NCBI RefSeq assembly: GCF_947301925.1
Contig: NZ_CAMYUE010000003.1
Span: 62,001-126,000 of the forward strand
Source of the DNA: an uncultured Ruminococcus sp.
Lineage (GTDB): Bacteria > Bacillota > Clostridia > Oscillospirales > Ruminococcaceae
Reading direction: 5' to 3'
Length of the DNA: 64,000 bases
Made by a program: the position numbers and the translations under genes. Below the pieces are notes generated by a model. That model was not told the origin of the DNA. It saw only the letters and a list, made by a program, of their open reading frames with translations, and made no database searches. Shown here piece after piece: positions 45,901-55,800 of the stretch. How positions within the stretch are numbered: the first letter of the stretch is position 1; each line of letters opens with the position of its first letter.

Positions 45901-46203
45901 AAGGTAAAGCAGCATTACGATCAGGAAATTATCAGAAAAGCGGATAATAATCCGAAGTATCGTATGTCATTGATATTTCGCTGGTATTTCCATAATGCCA
46001 CGGTCTCGGCGATATCAGGAGATATTGATAACAAAGTCAATTTTCAGATACACTGTGGTCCCGCTCTCGGTGCTTTCAACGAATGTGTAAAGGGAACGGA
46101 GCTGGAAAGCTGGAAGAACAGGCATGTTGACAGTATCGGTATTTTCCTTATGGAAGGAACGGCAACGCTGCTTGAGAAAATGATAGGCAGCTACATTAAA
46201 TAA
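42913..46203 (+). CDS. AT-AT-ER fusion: acyl hydrolase-like AT, malonyl AT, FMN enoyl reductase
   Basis: A 1,096-aa protein with AAAAGGAAG before the ATG. Domain 1 (1 to about 300): AT fold, S99 in GCSLGE, H201 in YPFHS, but His124 where dicarboxylate-binding Arg is expected, so it is more likely an acyl hydrolase (proofreading) than a malonyl transferase. Domain 2 (about 325-620): S422 in GHSLGE, R447, GAFHH, a full malonyl-type AT. Domain 3 (about 650-1096): the FMN-dependent PksE/PfaD-type enoyl reductase (YLGGGMYKGIAS, EADSGGHTD, IYIGAAGGIGTPEA). All act in trans on the AT-less modules. A cysteine-for-histidine change in the first AT motif is noted. Confidence 0.93.
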   Translation: MYKPIVFMFAGQGTHYYHMGADLFNKDLVFRQNMLRLDDIVRKECGFSVIDRIYDEDHRKTDDFTDLGTTHPAIFMTEYSLAQTMISKGVEPDYVMGCSLGEIVALAVSGAVSAEDALRFVIKHAQIVQKTVEYGRMISVFADRSFYYDNNELNLNCELAGVNYSGNFIVSAAQDKTADVTEFLKKKKIIFQELQVSYPFHSSLCMRSRDEMKQLEGAISVGVPKIPVISCLTGEITKSIDFEHMLDIPVKAMQVQKAFEAAEKTGPKQYVDLCFTGTMANFIRYNDRRDASTDIVAMASIMRDFSESFKNNYEKIKFNMVEKENYTERNEKMTDTLIYAFPGQGSQKKGMGEELFDEFPEYVRLADEVLGYSIRDLCLNDSEGKLNRTDYTQPALYVVNALSYLKKIKKTGRKPDFVLGHSLGEYDALFAAGAFSFEDGLRLVKIRGQLMSEIKGGAMAAVIGLDEETISNILTENGLTDLQIANINSPVQIILSGKRDDIIAAEQLYMDAGARKYVVLNVSGAFHHRKYMKAAQDKFAEYLDKVTFNKLQIPVISNYTARPYDDLRIKETLREQMSHGVRWVESIRYLLAENEPVFEQIGPGDTVYSLMMVIKRKCEPMSVEERMKNILDDLPVEAERVPEAETGAEKRFTASDLGNKAFRQEFGLKYSYLGGGMYKGIASPRMVTRLANAGMLGFLGTGGQSFDKIKEGIQTIRSSVTDGVFGVNFLFDPDDMRKQLELVELFIREDVRIIESAAFMSITLPLVYYKAKGLSVDQTGSIVCKNRIFAKISRPEVAEAFMSPAPQKLLNDLVAMGKITKLQADIAASLPVADAITVEADSGGHTDQGVALALFPAIKRICEKCMKKYKYAKQIYIGAAGGIGTPEAMLAMFMLGADYVLTGSLNQCTVEADTSDVVKDILQNTGVQDTGYAPAGDMFEYGAKVQVVKKGGFFHARANKLYSLYCNNESLEELDEATRKNLESKYFKCSFDDVYNKVKQHYDQEIIRKADNNPKYRMSLIFRWYFHNATVSAISGDIDNKVNFQIHCGPALGAFNECVKGTELESWKNRHVDSIGIFLMEGTATLLEKMIGSYIK

Positions 46204-46231
46204 ATAATAATTATTATCAGGAGGAATTAAA

Positions 46232-46474
46232 ATGGATAAGGATCAGATTAAAAGCATTCTTTTTGCTAATATTGCAGATATAATGGACATGGACGAGAGT
46301 GAGATCAACGTTCAAGAGAGTCTTCGTGATCTCGGAGCAAATTCTGTGGACAGAATGGAGATCATTGTCGAGACAATGAGAAAGATCGGCGTAAAGATCA
46401 ATATGCTTGAGTTTGCGAATATAAAGAATATTCAGGAAATGGTGGATTTCTTATATGAGAGATCAGAAAAGTAA
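46232..46474 (+). CDS. acpK: discrete ACP of the beta-branching cassette
   Basis: An 80-aa protein with AGGAGG before the ATG. Carrier Ser S38 lies in LGANSVDRMEI, the form seen in AcpK-type donor ACPs of HMG-CoA-synthase cassettes. It would carry malonyl, then acetyl after decarboxylation by the next gene product. It overlaps that gene by 20 bases. Confidence 0.88.
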   Translation: MDKDQIKSILFANIADIMDMDESEINVQESLRDLGANSVDRMEIIVETMRKIGVKINMLEFANIKNIQEMVDFLYERSEK

Positions 46475-47726
46475 CAGATCTGTTCTCATAACAGGAATGG
46501 GATCACTGAATTCTGTCTCGGAAAACGTTGAAGGATTCAGAGATGCACTGTATAATGGCAGATGCGGTATCACAAAGTCTTCTGAAGAAAATGGGCAGAT
46601 ATCATTCGGAGCCTTTATTAAGGAATTGGACTTCAGGGGGCATATTGACCGACTTGATGTTTCGGATGAACTGAAGAAAAAGGCTGTATCGCTGGGAAGG
46701 CGTGCACCTGAGGGAATAAAGTATTCGATACTTACTTCTCTTGAGGCCTGGGCACAAGCAGGCATGGAGGAGAGAGAGATCGACAATACCAGAATAGGTA
46801 TTATTCTCGCAGGCTCAAATCTTTCCTTGAACGAGCAGTTAAGGATAGCTTCTGATTTCGCTGATCAGCCTGAATTCATCTCTCCGTCCTATGCTTTCCG
46901 GTTTATGGACACATATCATATAGGAGTCATCAGCGAGCTCCTTTCTGTTAAGGGCTTCGGATTTTCTCTGGGAAGTGCTTCTGCGAGCGGCAATTCGGCC
47001 ATTATACAGGGATATAACCTTATAAAATACGGTGGTTGTGATGTGTGTCTTGTTTTAGGTGCAGCAGCTGATCTTTCTTGCATAGAAAAACACGCATTTG
47101 CAAATCTCGGAGCTCTTGGCGGAAAGGATGCTTCAATCCCGGCAGGCTCTGTTTATCGTCCTTTCGACAAAAATCACGACGGTTTTATTTATGGACAGGG
47201 GGCAGGATGTATTGTCCTTGAGGCCTCCGATACAGTGGAAAAAGCTGATGCGCTGGCGGAACTTGCGGGTGGAAGTATAGTCCTTGACGGCAATCACGGT
47301 CCGGAATGCGATCCCGATGGTGAAGCGAGAGCAATGAGAGCTGCAATTGAGACAGCAGGTATAGAGGGCGAAGAAATTGATTATATAAACGCACATGGTA
47401 CAGGTTCTCCGCTGGGAGATGAAAGTGAAGTCAGAGCGATCAGAGAAGTGTTCGGCAGACATGCTGCTGATATCAGGATAAACTCAACAAAGAGTATAAT
47501 CGGTCACTGCCTTTTTTCGGCAGGTGTATGCGAATGTATAAGCACAGTTATACAGATGCGAGGCGGTTTTGTTCATCCGAATATCAACCTGAACGCTCCC
47601 ATAGACCAGGGACTTGATTTTGTAATGGGAAAGTCGTCAGAGCAAAGGATCATGTATGCATTAAGCAATTCCTTTGGCTTTGGCGGGTTCAATACATCAA
47701 TAGTGCTGAAAGCGCTGGAGGGATAA
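46455..47726 (+). CDS. decarboxylating ketosynthase of the beta-branching cassette (PksF-like)
   Basis: A 423-aa FabF-fold protein in which the active Cys is replaced by Ser176 (LGSASASGNSA), while the two His sites remain (NAHGTGSPLGD and IIGH). Cys-to-Ser KS proteins of this type decarboxylate malonyl-ACP to acetyl-ACP for beta-branching. The start overlaps the ACP gene, and the neighbours on both sides belong to the same cassette. Confidence 0.92.
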   Translation: MRDQKSNRSVLITGMGSLNSVSENVEGFRDALYNGRCGITKSSEENGQISFGAFIKELDFRGHIDRLDVSDELKKKAVSLGRRAPEGIKYSILTSLEAWAQAGMEEREIDNTRIGIILAGSNLSLNEQLRIASDFADQPEFISPSYAFRFMDTYHIGVISELLSVKGFGFSLGSASASGNSAIIQGYNLIKYGGCDVCLVLGAAADLSCIEKHAFANLGALGGKDASIPAGSVYRPFDKNHDGFIYGQGAGCIVLEASDTVEKADALAELAGGSIVLDGNHGPECDPDGEARAMRAAIETAGIEGEEIDYINAHGTGSPLGDESEVRAIREVFGRHAADIRINSTKSIIGHCLFSAGVCECISTVIQMRGGFVHPNINLNAPIDQGLDFVMGKSSEQRIMYALSNSFGFGGFNTSIVLKALEG

Positions 47727-47731
47727 TTCTG

Positions 47732-47769
47732 AAAGGAGGTATCCTGCATTTTATGCAGGATAAAAGAGA
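47732..47769 (+). promoter_or_regulatory. ribosome binding site bridged to its start codon by a hairpin
   Basis: AAAGGAGG at 47732-47739 is 30 bases from the ATG at 47770, too far for a normal site. Between them lies a perfect 9-bp hairpin with a 5-nt loop (47740-47748 with 47754-47762). When folded, seven unpaired bases remain between AGGAGG and ATG, the usual spacing. No other AGGAGG-like site lies nearer. Confidence 0.7.
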
Positions 47770-49002
47770 ATGAGAGTCGGAATCGAAGCGATAAATTTTT
47801 ACGGCGGCGGTGCGTATATAAATGTAAGTGATATTTTTGAAGGAAGAAATCTTGATAAAAGCCGTTTTTCAAATCTTCTCATTGATAAGAAGTCTGTGGC
47901 TTTGCCCTGTGAGGATCCTGTAACGCACGGAGTAAATGCTGCCAAGCCTATAATAGATAGTCTTTCCGCGGAAGAAAAAAACAAGATAGAGCTTGTAATA
48001 ACTTCCAGTGAATCAGGTATAGATTTCGGAAAGTCAATGAGCACATATATACATGACTATCTCGGCCTAAGCAATAAGTGCAGGTTGTTTGAGGTAAAGC
48101 AGGCGTGTTATGCAGGTACAGCTGCATTTAAAATGGCAAGTTCATTCATAGCCTCCAATGTATCACATGATGCCAAGGCACTGGTCATATCCTCCGACGT
48201 TTCAAGAGAGGCTGCAAGAGGTTCGTATGCCGAGCCATCTCAGGCAACAGGGGCAATTGCAATGCTCATAAGCTCACATCCTCATGTGCTGGAACTGGAC
48301 CAGGGAGCATATGGCATATACGGCCGCGAAATAATGGATACCTGCCGTCCGCGTCCCGAGTTGGAAACAGGAGATGCAGATTTATCCCTGCTGGCCTATC
48401 TTGACTGCCTTGAAAACTGTTATAACGCATACACAGAGAAAATCAGGGGAGTCAACATCCTTGATACTTTCGGATATATGGTGTTCCATGCTCCTTTTGG
48501 CGGTATGGTGAAGGGAGCCCACAGAAAGCTCATGAGAGAGCACACTAACTTGTCAAAGGATGAGATAGAGAGAGATTTTGATAAAAGAGTGCTTCCTTCT
48601 CTTTACTATTGTCAAGAGGTCGGGAATGTGTATGCTGCAACAGTGTATCTTGCACTGTGCGGACTTATAGATTCTGAGGATATAAGAGTCAAAAAGCGTA
48701 TAAGTATGTATTCTTACGGTTCAGGAAGCTCTGCTGAGTTCTACAGCGGTATAATCTCACCTGATTCAAAGGTAGCTCTTTCAAAGATGAATATTAAGGG
48801 TGAGCTCGATAAAAGATACGTTCTTGATATGCAGGAGTATGATAATATACTTGATGAAAATATGAAGCATATGTTCGGTGTTCAGAACTACAAGTTCGAG
48901 ACCTCAAATTATCAGAAGATATATGATCATTTTTTCAAAGGCAGAGGTCGTCTGGTACTGGACAGTATTTCTGATTTTCACAGAATATATCGTTGGAGTT
49001 GA
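47770..49002 (+). CDS. HMG-CoA-synthase-like enzyme of beta-branching
   Basis: A 410-aa protein of the PksG/CurD family. The catalytic Cys113 is in EVKQACYAGTAAF; later motifs YGSGSSAEFYSG and FHAPFGGMVKGAHR are conserved. It adds acetyl from the donor ACP to a beta-keto intermediate on a module ACP. Translation appears to depend on a hairpin-bridged ribosome binding site. Within the cassette order is ACP, KS(Ser), HCS, ECH. Confidence 0.93.
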   Translation: MRVGIEAINFYGGGAYINVSDIFEGRNLDKSRFSNLLIDKKSVALPCEDPVTHGVNAAKPIIDSLSAEEKNKIELVITSSESGIDFGKSMSTYIHDYLGLSNKCRLFEVKQACYAGTAAFKMASSFIASNVSHDAKALVISSDVSREAARGSYAEPSQATGAIAMLISSHPHVLELDQGAYGIYGREIMDTCRPRPELETGDADLSLLAYLDCLENCYNAYTEKIRGVNILDTFGYMVFHAPFGGMVKGAHRKLMREHTNLSKDEIERDFDKRVLPSLYYCQEVGNVYAATVYLALCGLIDSEDIRVKKRISMYSYGSGSSAEFYSGIISPDSKVALSKMNIKGELDKRYVLDMQEYDNILDENMKHMFGVQNYKFETSNYQKIYDHFFKGRGRLVLDSISDFHRIYRWS

Positions 49003-49008
49003 TATGAA

Positions 49009-49767
49009 ATGGATTATAAGAATATCTTAGTCAGCAATATATACGGTGGGATCAGAATCGTAATCAACCGTCCGAAGCAAAAAAACAGTCTTTCTATGGA
49101 GCTTGTGAAGGAACTCAGATGCGCTATAGAGGCTACCCTGAACGATAACGATGTGAAAGTAATAATCATTACTGGTATCAATGACAAATTCTGTACGGGA
49201 ATGGATTTCAATCAATGCGTTTCCGGAGAGCACAGCTCTGATTTTACTGTATACTATATGGAGCTTTTGAAGCTGATCTCGACTGTGTCTAAGGTGATTG
49301 TTGCAGAAATCAACGGAGAGGTAATGGCAGGGGGAATGGGGCTGGTTGCAGCAAGTGATCTGGCAGTTGCCGTTCCGGAGGCAAGATTCAGCTTATCCGA
49401 AGCCATATGGGGAATCATTCCAGCCATGGTAGCGCCTTATCTTATAAGGAAAGCCGGATTCAGTCAGGCTTATCGTATGTCGCTTACAGCTCTTCCCATA
49501 ACGGCAGAGCAGGCATTGCAGCATGGCATAATTGACGCTATGAGCAGCAATACCGAAAGAGAGGCAAGGGCCCTGTTATCAAGGATATACAGGATGGATT
49601 GCTCGACTATCGAGCGGATAAAGAGCTATTACAGAAAGATATGGATGATAGATGAGGATATGGAAAAACTGGCTGCAAGAGAGAGTGCAGATGTTATCCT
49701 GAGTGATAAGGTACAGAAGAATATCTATAATTTCATCAATTACAAGAAGTTCCCCTGGGATGAATAA
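49009..49767 (+). CDS. enoyl-CoA hydratase family, ECH1-like (PksH)
   Basis: A 252-aa crotonase-fold protein. The oxyanion-hole segments are KFCTGMDF and GEVMAGGMGLVAASD. FCTGMDF resembles the dehydrating ECH1 enzymes rather than the decarboxylating ECH2, which usually read FATGG. It should dehydrate the HMG-type adduct on the module ACP. No ECH2 is seen in the window. It starts 7 bases after the HCS stop codon, with GGAG upstream. Confidence 0.87.
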   Translation: MDYKNILVSNIYGGIRIVINRPKQKNSLSMELVKELRCAIEATLNDNDVKVIIITGINDKFCTGMDFNQCVSGEHSSDFTVYYMELLKLISTVSKVIVAEINGEVMAGGMGLVAASDLAVAVPEARFSLSEAIWGIIPAMVAPYLIRKAGFSQAYRMSLTALPITAEQALQHGIIDAMSSNTEREARALLSRIYRMDCSTIERIKSYYRKIWMIDEDMEKLAARESADVILSDKVQKNIYNFINYKKFPWDE

Positions 49768-49815
49768 ACGGGTGTAAACGCTATTGATTCGTAAAAAGGA
49801 TGGGAAAAGTTTTTT

Positions 49816-52800
49816 ATGGAGACTATGAATCGTAAGAAGGTACTTGAATTAATAAAACAGAAGAGTATTTCGGCTGAGCAGGGCCTCGAATTGATAAAGA
49901 TTATGGAGGCTGACAGCAAGAATAGCAATAGTGTTGATATAGCTGTGATAGGTATTGCGTGCAGGCTTCCGGGTGCCAATGATCCTGAAAGTTTCTGGGA
50001 TAACCTTAAAAACGGTGTTTGCAGTGTAAAGGATATATCAACTGACAGGTTTAAAGAATGTATAGACGATCTTTACTGTAAAAAAGCGGGAATGCTTGAT
50101 AGTATCGACAGATTCGATCCGTTGTTCTTTTCGATATCTCCCAAAGAAGCGGAAATAATGGATCCGCAGCAGCGAATATTTCTTGAGGAATGCTGGAAGC
50201 TCTTTGAAGATGCAGGCTATTCGCCGGCTGAGCTCAGAGGCAGCAGATGCGGAGTGTTTGCAGGCGCTGTTTCGGGTGACTATCTCAGTGTACTGAAGGA
50301 TGCCGGTCTGGAAAACGAGGGAGATGCTCTCATTGGCATGGCCCCATCTGTTTTAGCATCCAGAATAGCTTATTACCTTGATCTCAAGGGACCGAGCATA
50401 TCTGTGGAAACAGCTTGTTCTTCAAGTCTTTCGGCTTTGCATATGGCATGTATGAATATAAATGAGGGTACATGTGACATGGCTATAGCTGGTGGTATCT
50501 CTCTTTTCCCTGATCCGAGTCTTCTCAGACGTGCCTGCAATCTTAATATGCTGTCGAAATCCGGCGTGTGCAGACCTTTTGACAACAGTGCCGACGGAAC
50601 TGTTCTCAGTGAAGGTGCAGCTTTGGTATTGCTCAAACCGCTTGATAAGGCTTTAAAGGAAAAGGATCATATCTATGGCGTTATCAAGGGAATAAGCATC
50701 AATCAGGACGGAAAGACAAACGGTATAACCGCTCCGAGTATCTCATCTCAATGTGAACTGGAAAAGAGCGTTTACAGAAAATATGGTATTGATCCCGAAA
50801 GGATTATATATATTGAGGCTCACGGGACGGGAACAGAGTTGGGGGATCCGATAGAGATAAAGGCACTCTCAGAAGCTTTCAGGGAGTATACTGACAGGAA
50901 GAATTACTGTGCAGTAGGCTCTGTAAAGTCTAATATAGGTCATTGTACGATTGCTTCCGGTGTGTCAGGTCTTATTAAGCTGCTTTTGTGCATGAAGAAC
51001 GGAGAAATACCTGCGACTCTGAATTACAGCACGGCCAATGAGCATATTGATTTTGCGGGAAGTCCGTTTTATGTGGCTGATAAAAATCAGAAGATCGAAG
51101 TCGGAAAAAGCTATCTTATGGCGCTCAGCGCATTCGGATTCAGCGGAACAAATTGCCATCTTGTAGTCGAAAACTATAATGAGAAACGCGGTGCGCCTGA
51201 TGATAAAAGATCACTTATTCTTCTTTCAGGCAGAAAAAAGAAGCAGTTGAGAGCAAGGATAGACAGCCTGAGTGAATTTATCAGGAAAAACAGGCAGGAA
51301 ATAAGGCTTCAGGATATCTCATATACTCTTGCTGTGGGAAGAGAGCATATGGCGGTGCGCTATGGCTTCTGGTGCAGCAGTATCGGAGAGCTGTTGGAAA
51401 AGCTTAACGGTATCACAGATGAAGAGTTCTGTGATATGAACTCTTCTGAAAGCATTACTGTGTCTGATGACGAGGCGTTAAAAAGTTATTATTCGGTAAA
51501 AGAACCTGATTTCAGCGGATTATTCGAGGACAGGGAATGTTTCAGGATATCTTTGCCGACCTATGAGTTTGAGGAAAACGTGTACTGGCCGAAAAGAAAA
51601 AAAGCTTCACAGTCTGTTACCGAAAAGGCTTTTGAACCGGTTAAGAGGTCGCCTTATGACAGTAAGGAAAAGATATATTCGGCAATAGTGAATGCTTTAA
51701 AGAAGATCCTTCGGGTCTCTGATGATGATATCTTGGGAGATATACCATTCGCAGAATACGGAATGGACTCCATAACTGTAATTGATATTATCAAGGAGAT
51801 TAATTCGGAACTTTGTATCGAACTGCCAAAGACAGCGCTCTTCAATTACTCTACCCTGAATGTTCTTACAGAACATATCAGTGAAAAGTTTGTTATAGGT
51901 AATGATACTGTATCAGGATCTGAAAAAATCACTGCCGAAGACATCTCAGATGATAAAGTAGATGAAATAGCTGTAATAGGTATATCACTGAATTTCCCTG
52001 ACGCCCCTGATTACCGCGTATTCTGGGAAAACCTCAGAAGCGGCAGGAATTCTGTCAGGGAGGTCACCAGATGGAAGGAAGAGGATTATTATTCTTCTGA
52101 CAACAGGAAGAATACAAGCTACAGCAAGTGGGGGGCTCTCATTGACGACATATCATTGTTCGACGAGGCATTTTTCCATGTCACTCCAAAGGAAGCCGAG
52201 GAGATGGATCCTCAGCAGAGATTGTTCCTGATGGAGGCATATAACGCCTTTGTTGATGCAGGATATCGCTCGGATGAGCTTTACGGCTCGGACTGCGGAG
52301 TTTTTGTAGGCTGCGGAAGCAGTGAATATGGTACTGCCATCGGGAACAAGGCTGACAAGCATAATGCACATTTCTTTTTAGGCAATATCTCATCAGTACT
52401 TGCTGCAAGGATATCGTATTTTCTCAATCTCCGGGGAGTGAATATAGCCGTTGATACAGCCTGTTCTTCTTCACTTGTAGCCATAGATATGGCCTGTGAA
52501 AGTCTCAGGAACCATAAATGCTCCATTGCTCTGGCAGGCGGAGTATATCTTATCCCGTCCTCGGATTTTTACGTGAGCACAAGTAATGCAAAGATGCTGT
52601 CGCCAACAGGAAAATGCCATACCTTTGATAACAGCGCAGACGGATTTGTACCCGGAGAAGGTGCGGCTGCTGTTGTACTGAAGCCTTTGAAGCAGGCCAT
52701 AAGGGATAAAGACGATATATACGCCGTTATATGCGGAAGCGGCTGCAATTACGACGGTAAAACAAACGGCATAACATCCCCAAGCGGACCGTCTCAGTCT

Positions 52801-55800
52801 GAGCTTGTCAAGGACGTATATTCTTCATATGGTATAACTCCTGACAGGATAGGGTATGTGGAAGCGCATGGAAGCGGTACGAAATTGGGCGATCCGATTG
52901 AAGTAGACGCACTTTCCGAGGTGTTCGGTAAGTCTTCTGATGAAAAACAATTCTGTGCAATAGGTTCCGTAAAGACAAATATCGGGCATTTATTGTCTGC
53001 TTCCGGCATAGCAGGATTTATAAAGGCAGTTCTCTGCGTCAAGAATTCACTTTACGTTCCATCTCTTAATTATGAGCAGGCTAATGAAAATATAGACTTT
53101 TCCAACAGTCCGTTTTATGTGAACACCGAGACACGTCCGTGGAGAGCGGATGACAGATTTGCTGCTGTCAGTGCTTTTGGCGTCAGCGGAACCAATGCCC
53201 ATGTTGTTATAAGAGATCACAAGGATAACAGAGTTCCTTCACCTTTAAAGAAACGGTATCTTTTTATCTTTTCGGCGAAGACAAAGGTTTCTTTGGAAAA
53301 GACTCTTGAGCAGATGGCGGCATGGCTCGGAAGCAATAATGAAGTCTCCCCGTTTGAGGTATCGGCATCGCTGATAGGATGCAGAGATCAGTACAGCTTC
53401 AGAAAGGCATTTGCAGCAGATAGTATAAGTGACCTTGCAGCTCAGATCAGCAGATTTTTATCGGAAAGCAGCAGAGAGTACCATGTTATAAAAAGAAAGA
53501 AGGATACTGTTGATATTACGGAGCTATACCTCAATGACGCGGAGGTATCACCCGAAACAGTTCAGAAGCTGGCAGCTGATTTTGAAAACGGTACGGATCT
53601 GACAATAGAAAAAGACTTTAATAAGATCTCAATGCCTGCGTATCAGTTTGATTTGAAATCATTCTGGAGCGGCGAGAAAAAAAAGTCTGTGCATTTCTAT
53701 GGAAAGAAGTTCACAGAGACGCCTTACTATGGCGGCAGTACTATAAAAGCATCTCATAACTGCCTTGTTATATCAAACAACCGTATTTCAGATAATGTAT
53801 CAGAGTATTTCCGGAGCAAAAACGGATATACAATAGTTGATGTACATGACCTTCCAAACCTGTTTGATCATAGTGATATGTCTTCGTATGATACCGTCAT
53901 AGATCTTGCTGATATAGATTGTAACGATCCGGGGATTTATACAGACAGGTTAGAGTTCCTGAAAAGTTTTATTGCCGATAATAAAAAGAGGACAGTTTAT
54001 ATTTTCCATTTTACTGTGGGAATGTTTCCCTTTTGCAATGAAGAAGTATCGCCTGACGGTGCAGAGCTGACAGGAATATATAAACTTCTGGGAGCTGAGT
54101 GCAGAAGAAGCATTATCAAAACAGTGGATACTGATGTGTTTGATATCAGCAGGATAACAGAGATCGCTGCTTTTGAAATGGAAAACGATACGGAAATGAC
54201 AGAGATATGCTATCGAAGGAATAAACGATTCCTTCCGGCAGTGTCAGAGCTGGAACTACCACCTGAAAAGGCTGTATTCCATAAAAACGGCACTTATATC
54301 ATAACAGGTGCTGCGGGAGACATTGGCGTTCAGCTCATAAAGCACCTGATAAGCAAAGGCGTTAGCAGTATAGCAGCATTTGTTCGCAGCAGAGATATTC
54401 CCGCCGATGTCCTGGGTTATGCAGAGAAGAACGGCACTAAGATAACTCAATACCGTGTTGATCTTTCAGACAGCAGAGCCGTTAATGATGCTGTAGGCAA
54501 TATCTTGTGCAGCAGCCCTGTAAGTGGCGTTATCCACTGTGCAGGCTGCGTTGGCAGCAGCAATCCGTCGTTTATACAGAAAAGTGTATCAGACTTTGAA
54601 AAGACCTTTGCTCCCAAAGTATCGGGAACAAGAAATCTTTACAATGCGCTGAAAGATGCTGATCTCGATTTCTTTGTGATGTTCTCGTCGGTTTCGGCGT
54701 TTATTCCCGAGCTTGGAGCGGGTGTGACGGATTATGCTTCGGCGAATGCTTTTTCCGAGTATTTTGCAGGATATATCGCAGCGAATTTCAAAGGGGCACA
54801 CGCGGTTTTCTGGCCTGTATGGTCAGATACTGCCATGGGAGCCCTCAAGACGTCAAAGTTTTATGATATGGGCTTCAGAAGCATATCCTATGATGAGGGA
54901 ATCGACATTCTGGACAGGGTGATAGCGTCGGATGCGGCTGCTGTTCTTCCTGTTCTTGGTGATGACTGTGATATACAGAAGGCCTTTAGTGTAAGTCCGC
55001 GCCAGTTTGTTTCAGAGGTACCGGAAGCCAGGGAAGTTAAGAGCTTTGCCAACTGCGACAGCATTGAAAAGACTGTCATGGAAGCCATTTCAGCTGAAAC
55101 AGGCATGGAGAACATAGACTATGACGATGATTTTTACGATTTGGGTATCGATTCCATAATTATGATAGATGTAATGCAGAATTTGGAGGAAAAACTGGAT
55201 ATAGTTATGGATCCTTCAGCATTTGTTGATTATCCTTCAATAAGGAAAATGAGTGATTACATCAGAAATAATTTTGAGATCAGGACACCTTCGGCTGAGC
55301 AGGACACTTCAGCTGATACATTAAGAGAAGATATACATTCCTCCGTAACAAATGAAAAATATCAGACTGATAAAAAGAAAAAAGTGGCTGTTATTGGTAT
55401 GGCCTGTCATTTCCCCGGTTCTGAGAACATTCAGAGATTCTGGGACAATATTGTTAACGGTGTAGATTGTATTTCCGAGATACCTTCGTCAAGGTGGAAA
55501 TGGAGAGATTATTATTCCGACAGACATTGCAAAGGCAGGACAATCAGCAGATGGGGCGGATTCATAGAAAATATAGAGCTGTTTGACCCAGGGTTCTTCA
55601 ATATTCCCGAGAATGATGCAGTGTATCTTGATCCGTTGGTAAGACAGTTCCTGGAAGTAACTGCGGAGACTTTTGATGATGCAGGTTACACACGCGAAGA
55701 GATAGCAGGCAGAAAAATAAGCATTATTGCCGGTGCACGTTCAGGACCGTTTAGTGAGAAATATCACACTGATTCGGCACATTCCATCACAGGAATGGGA

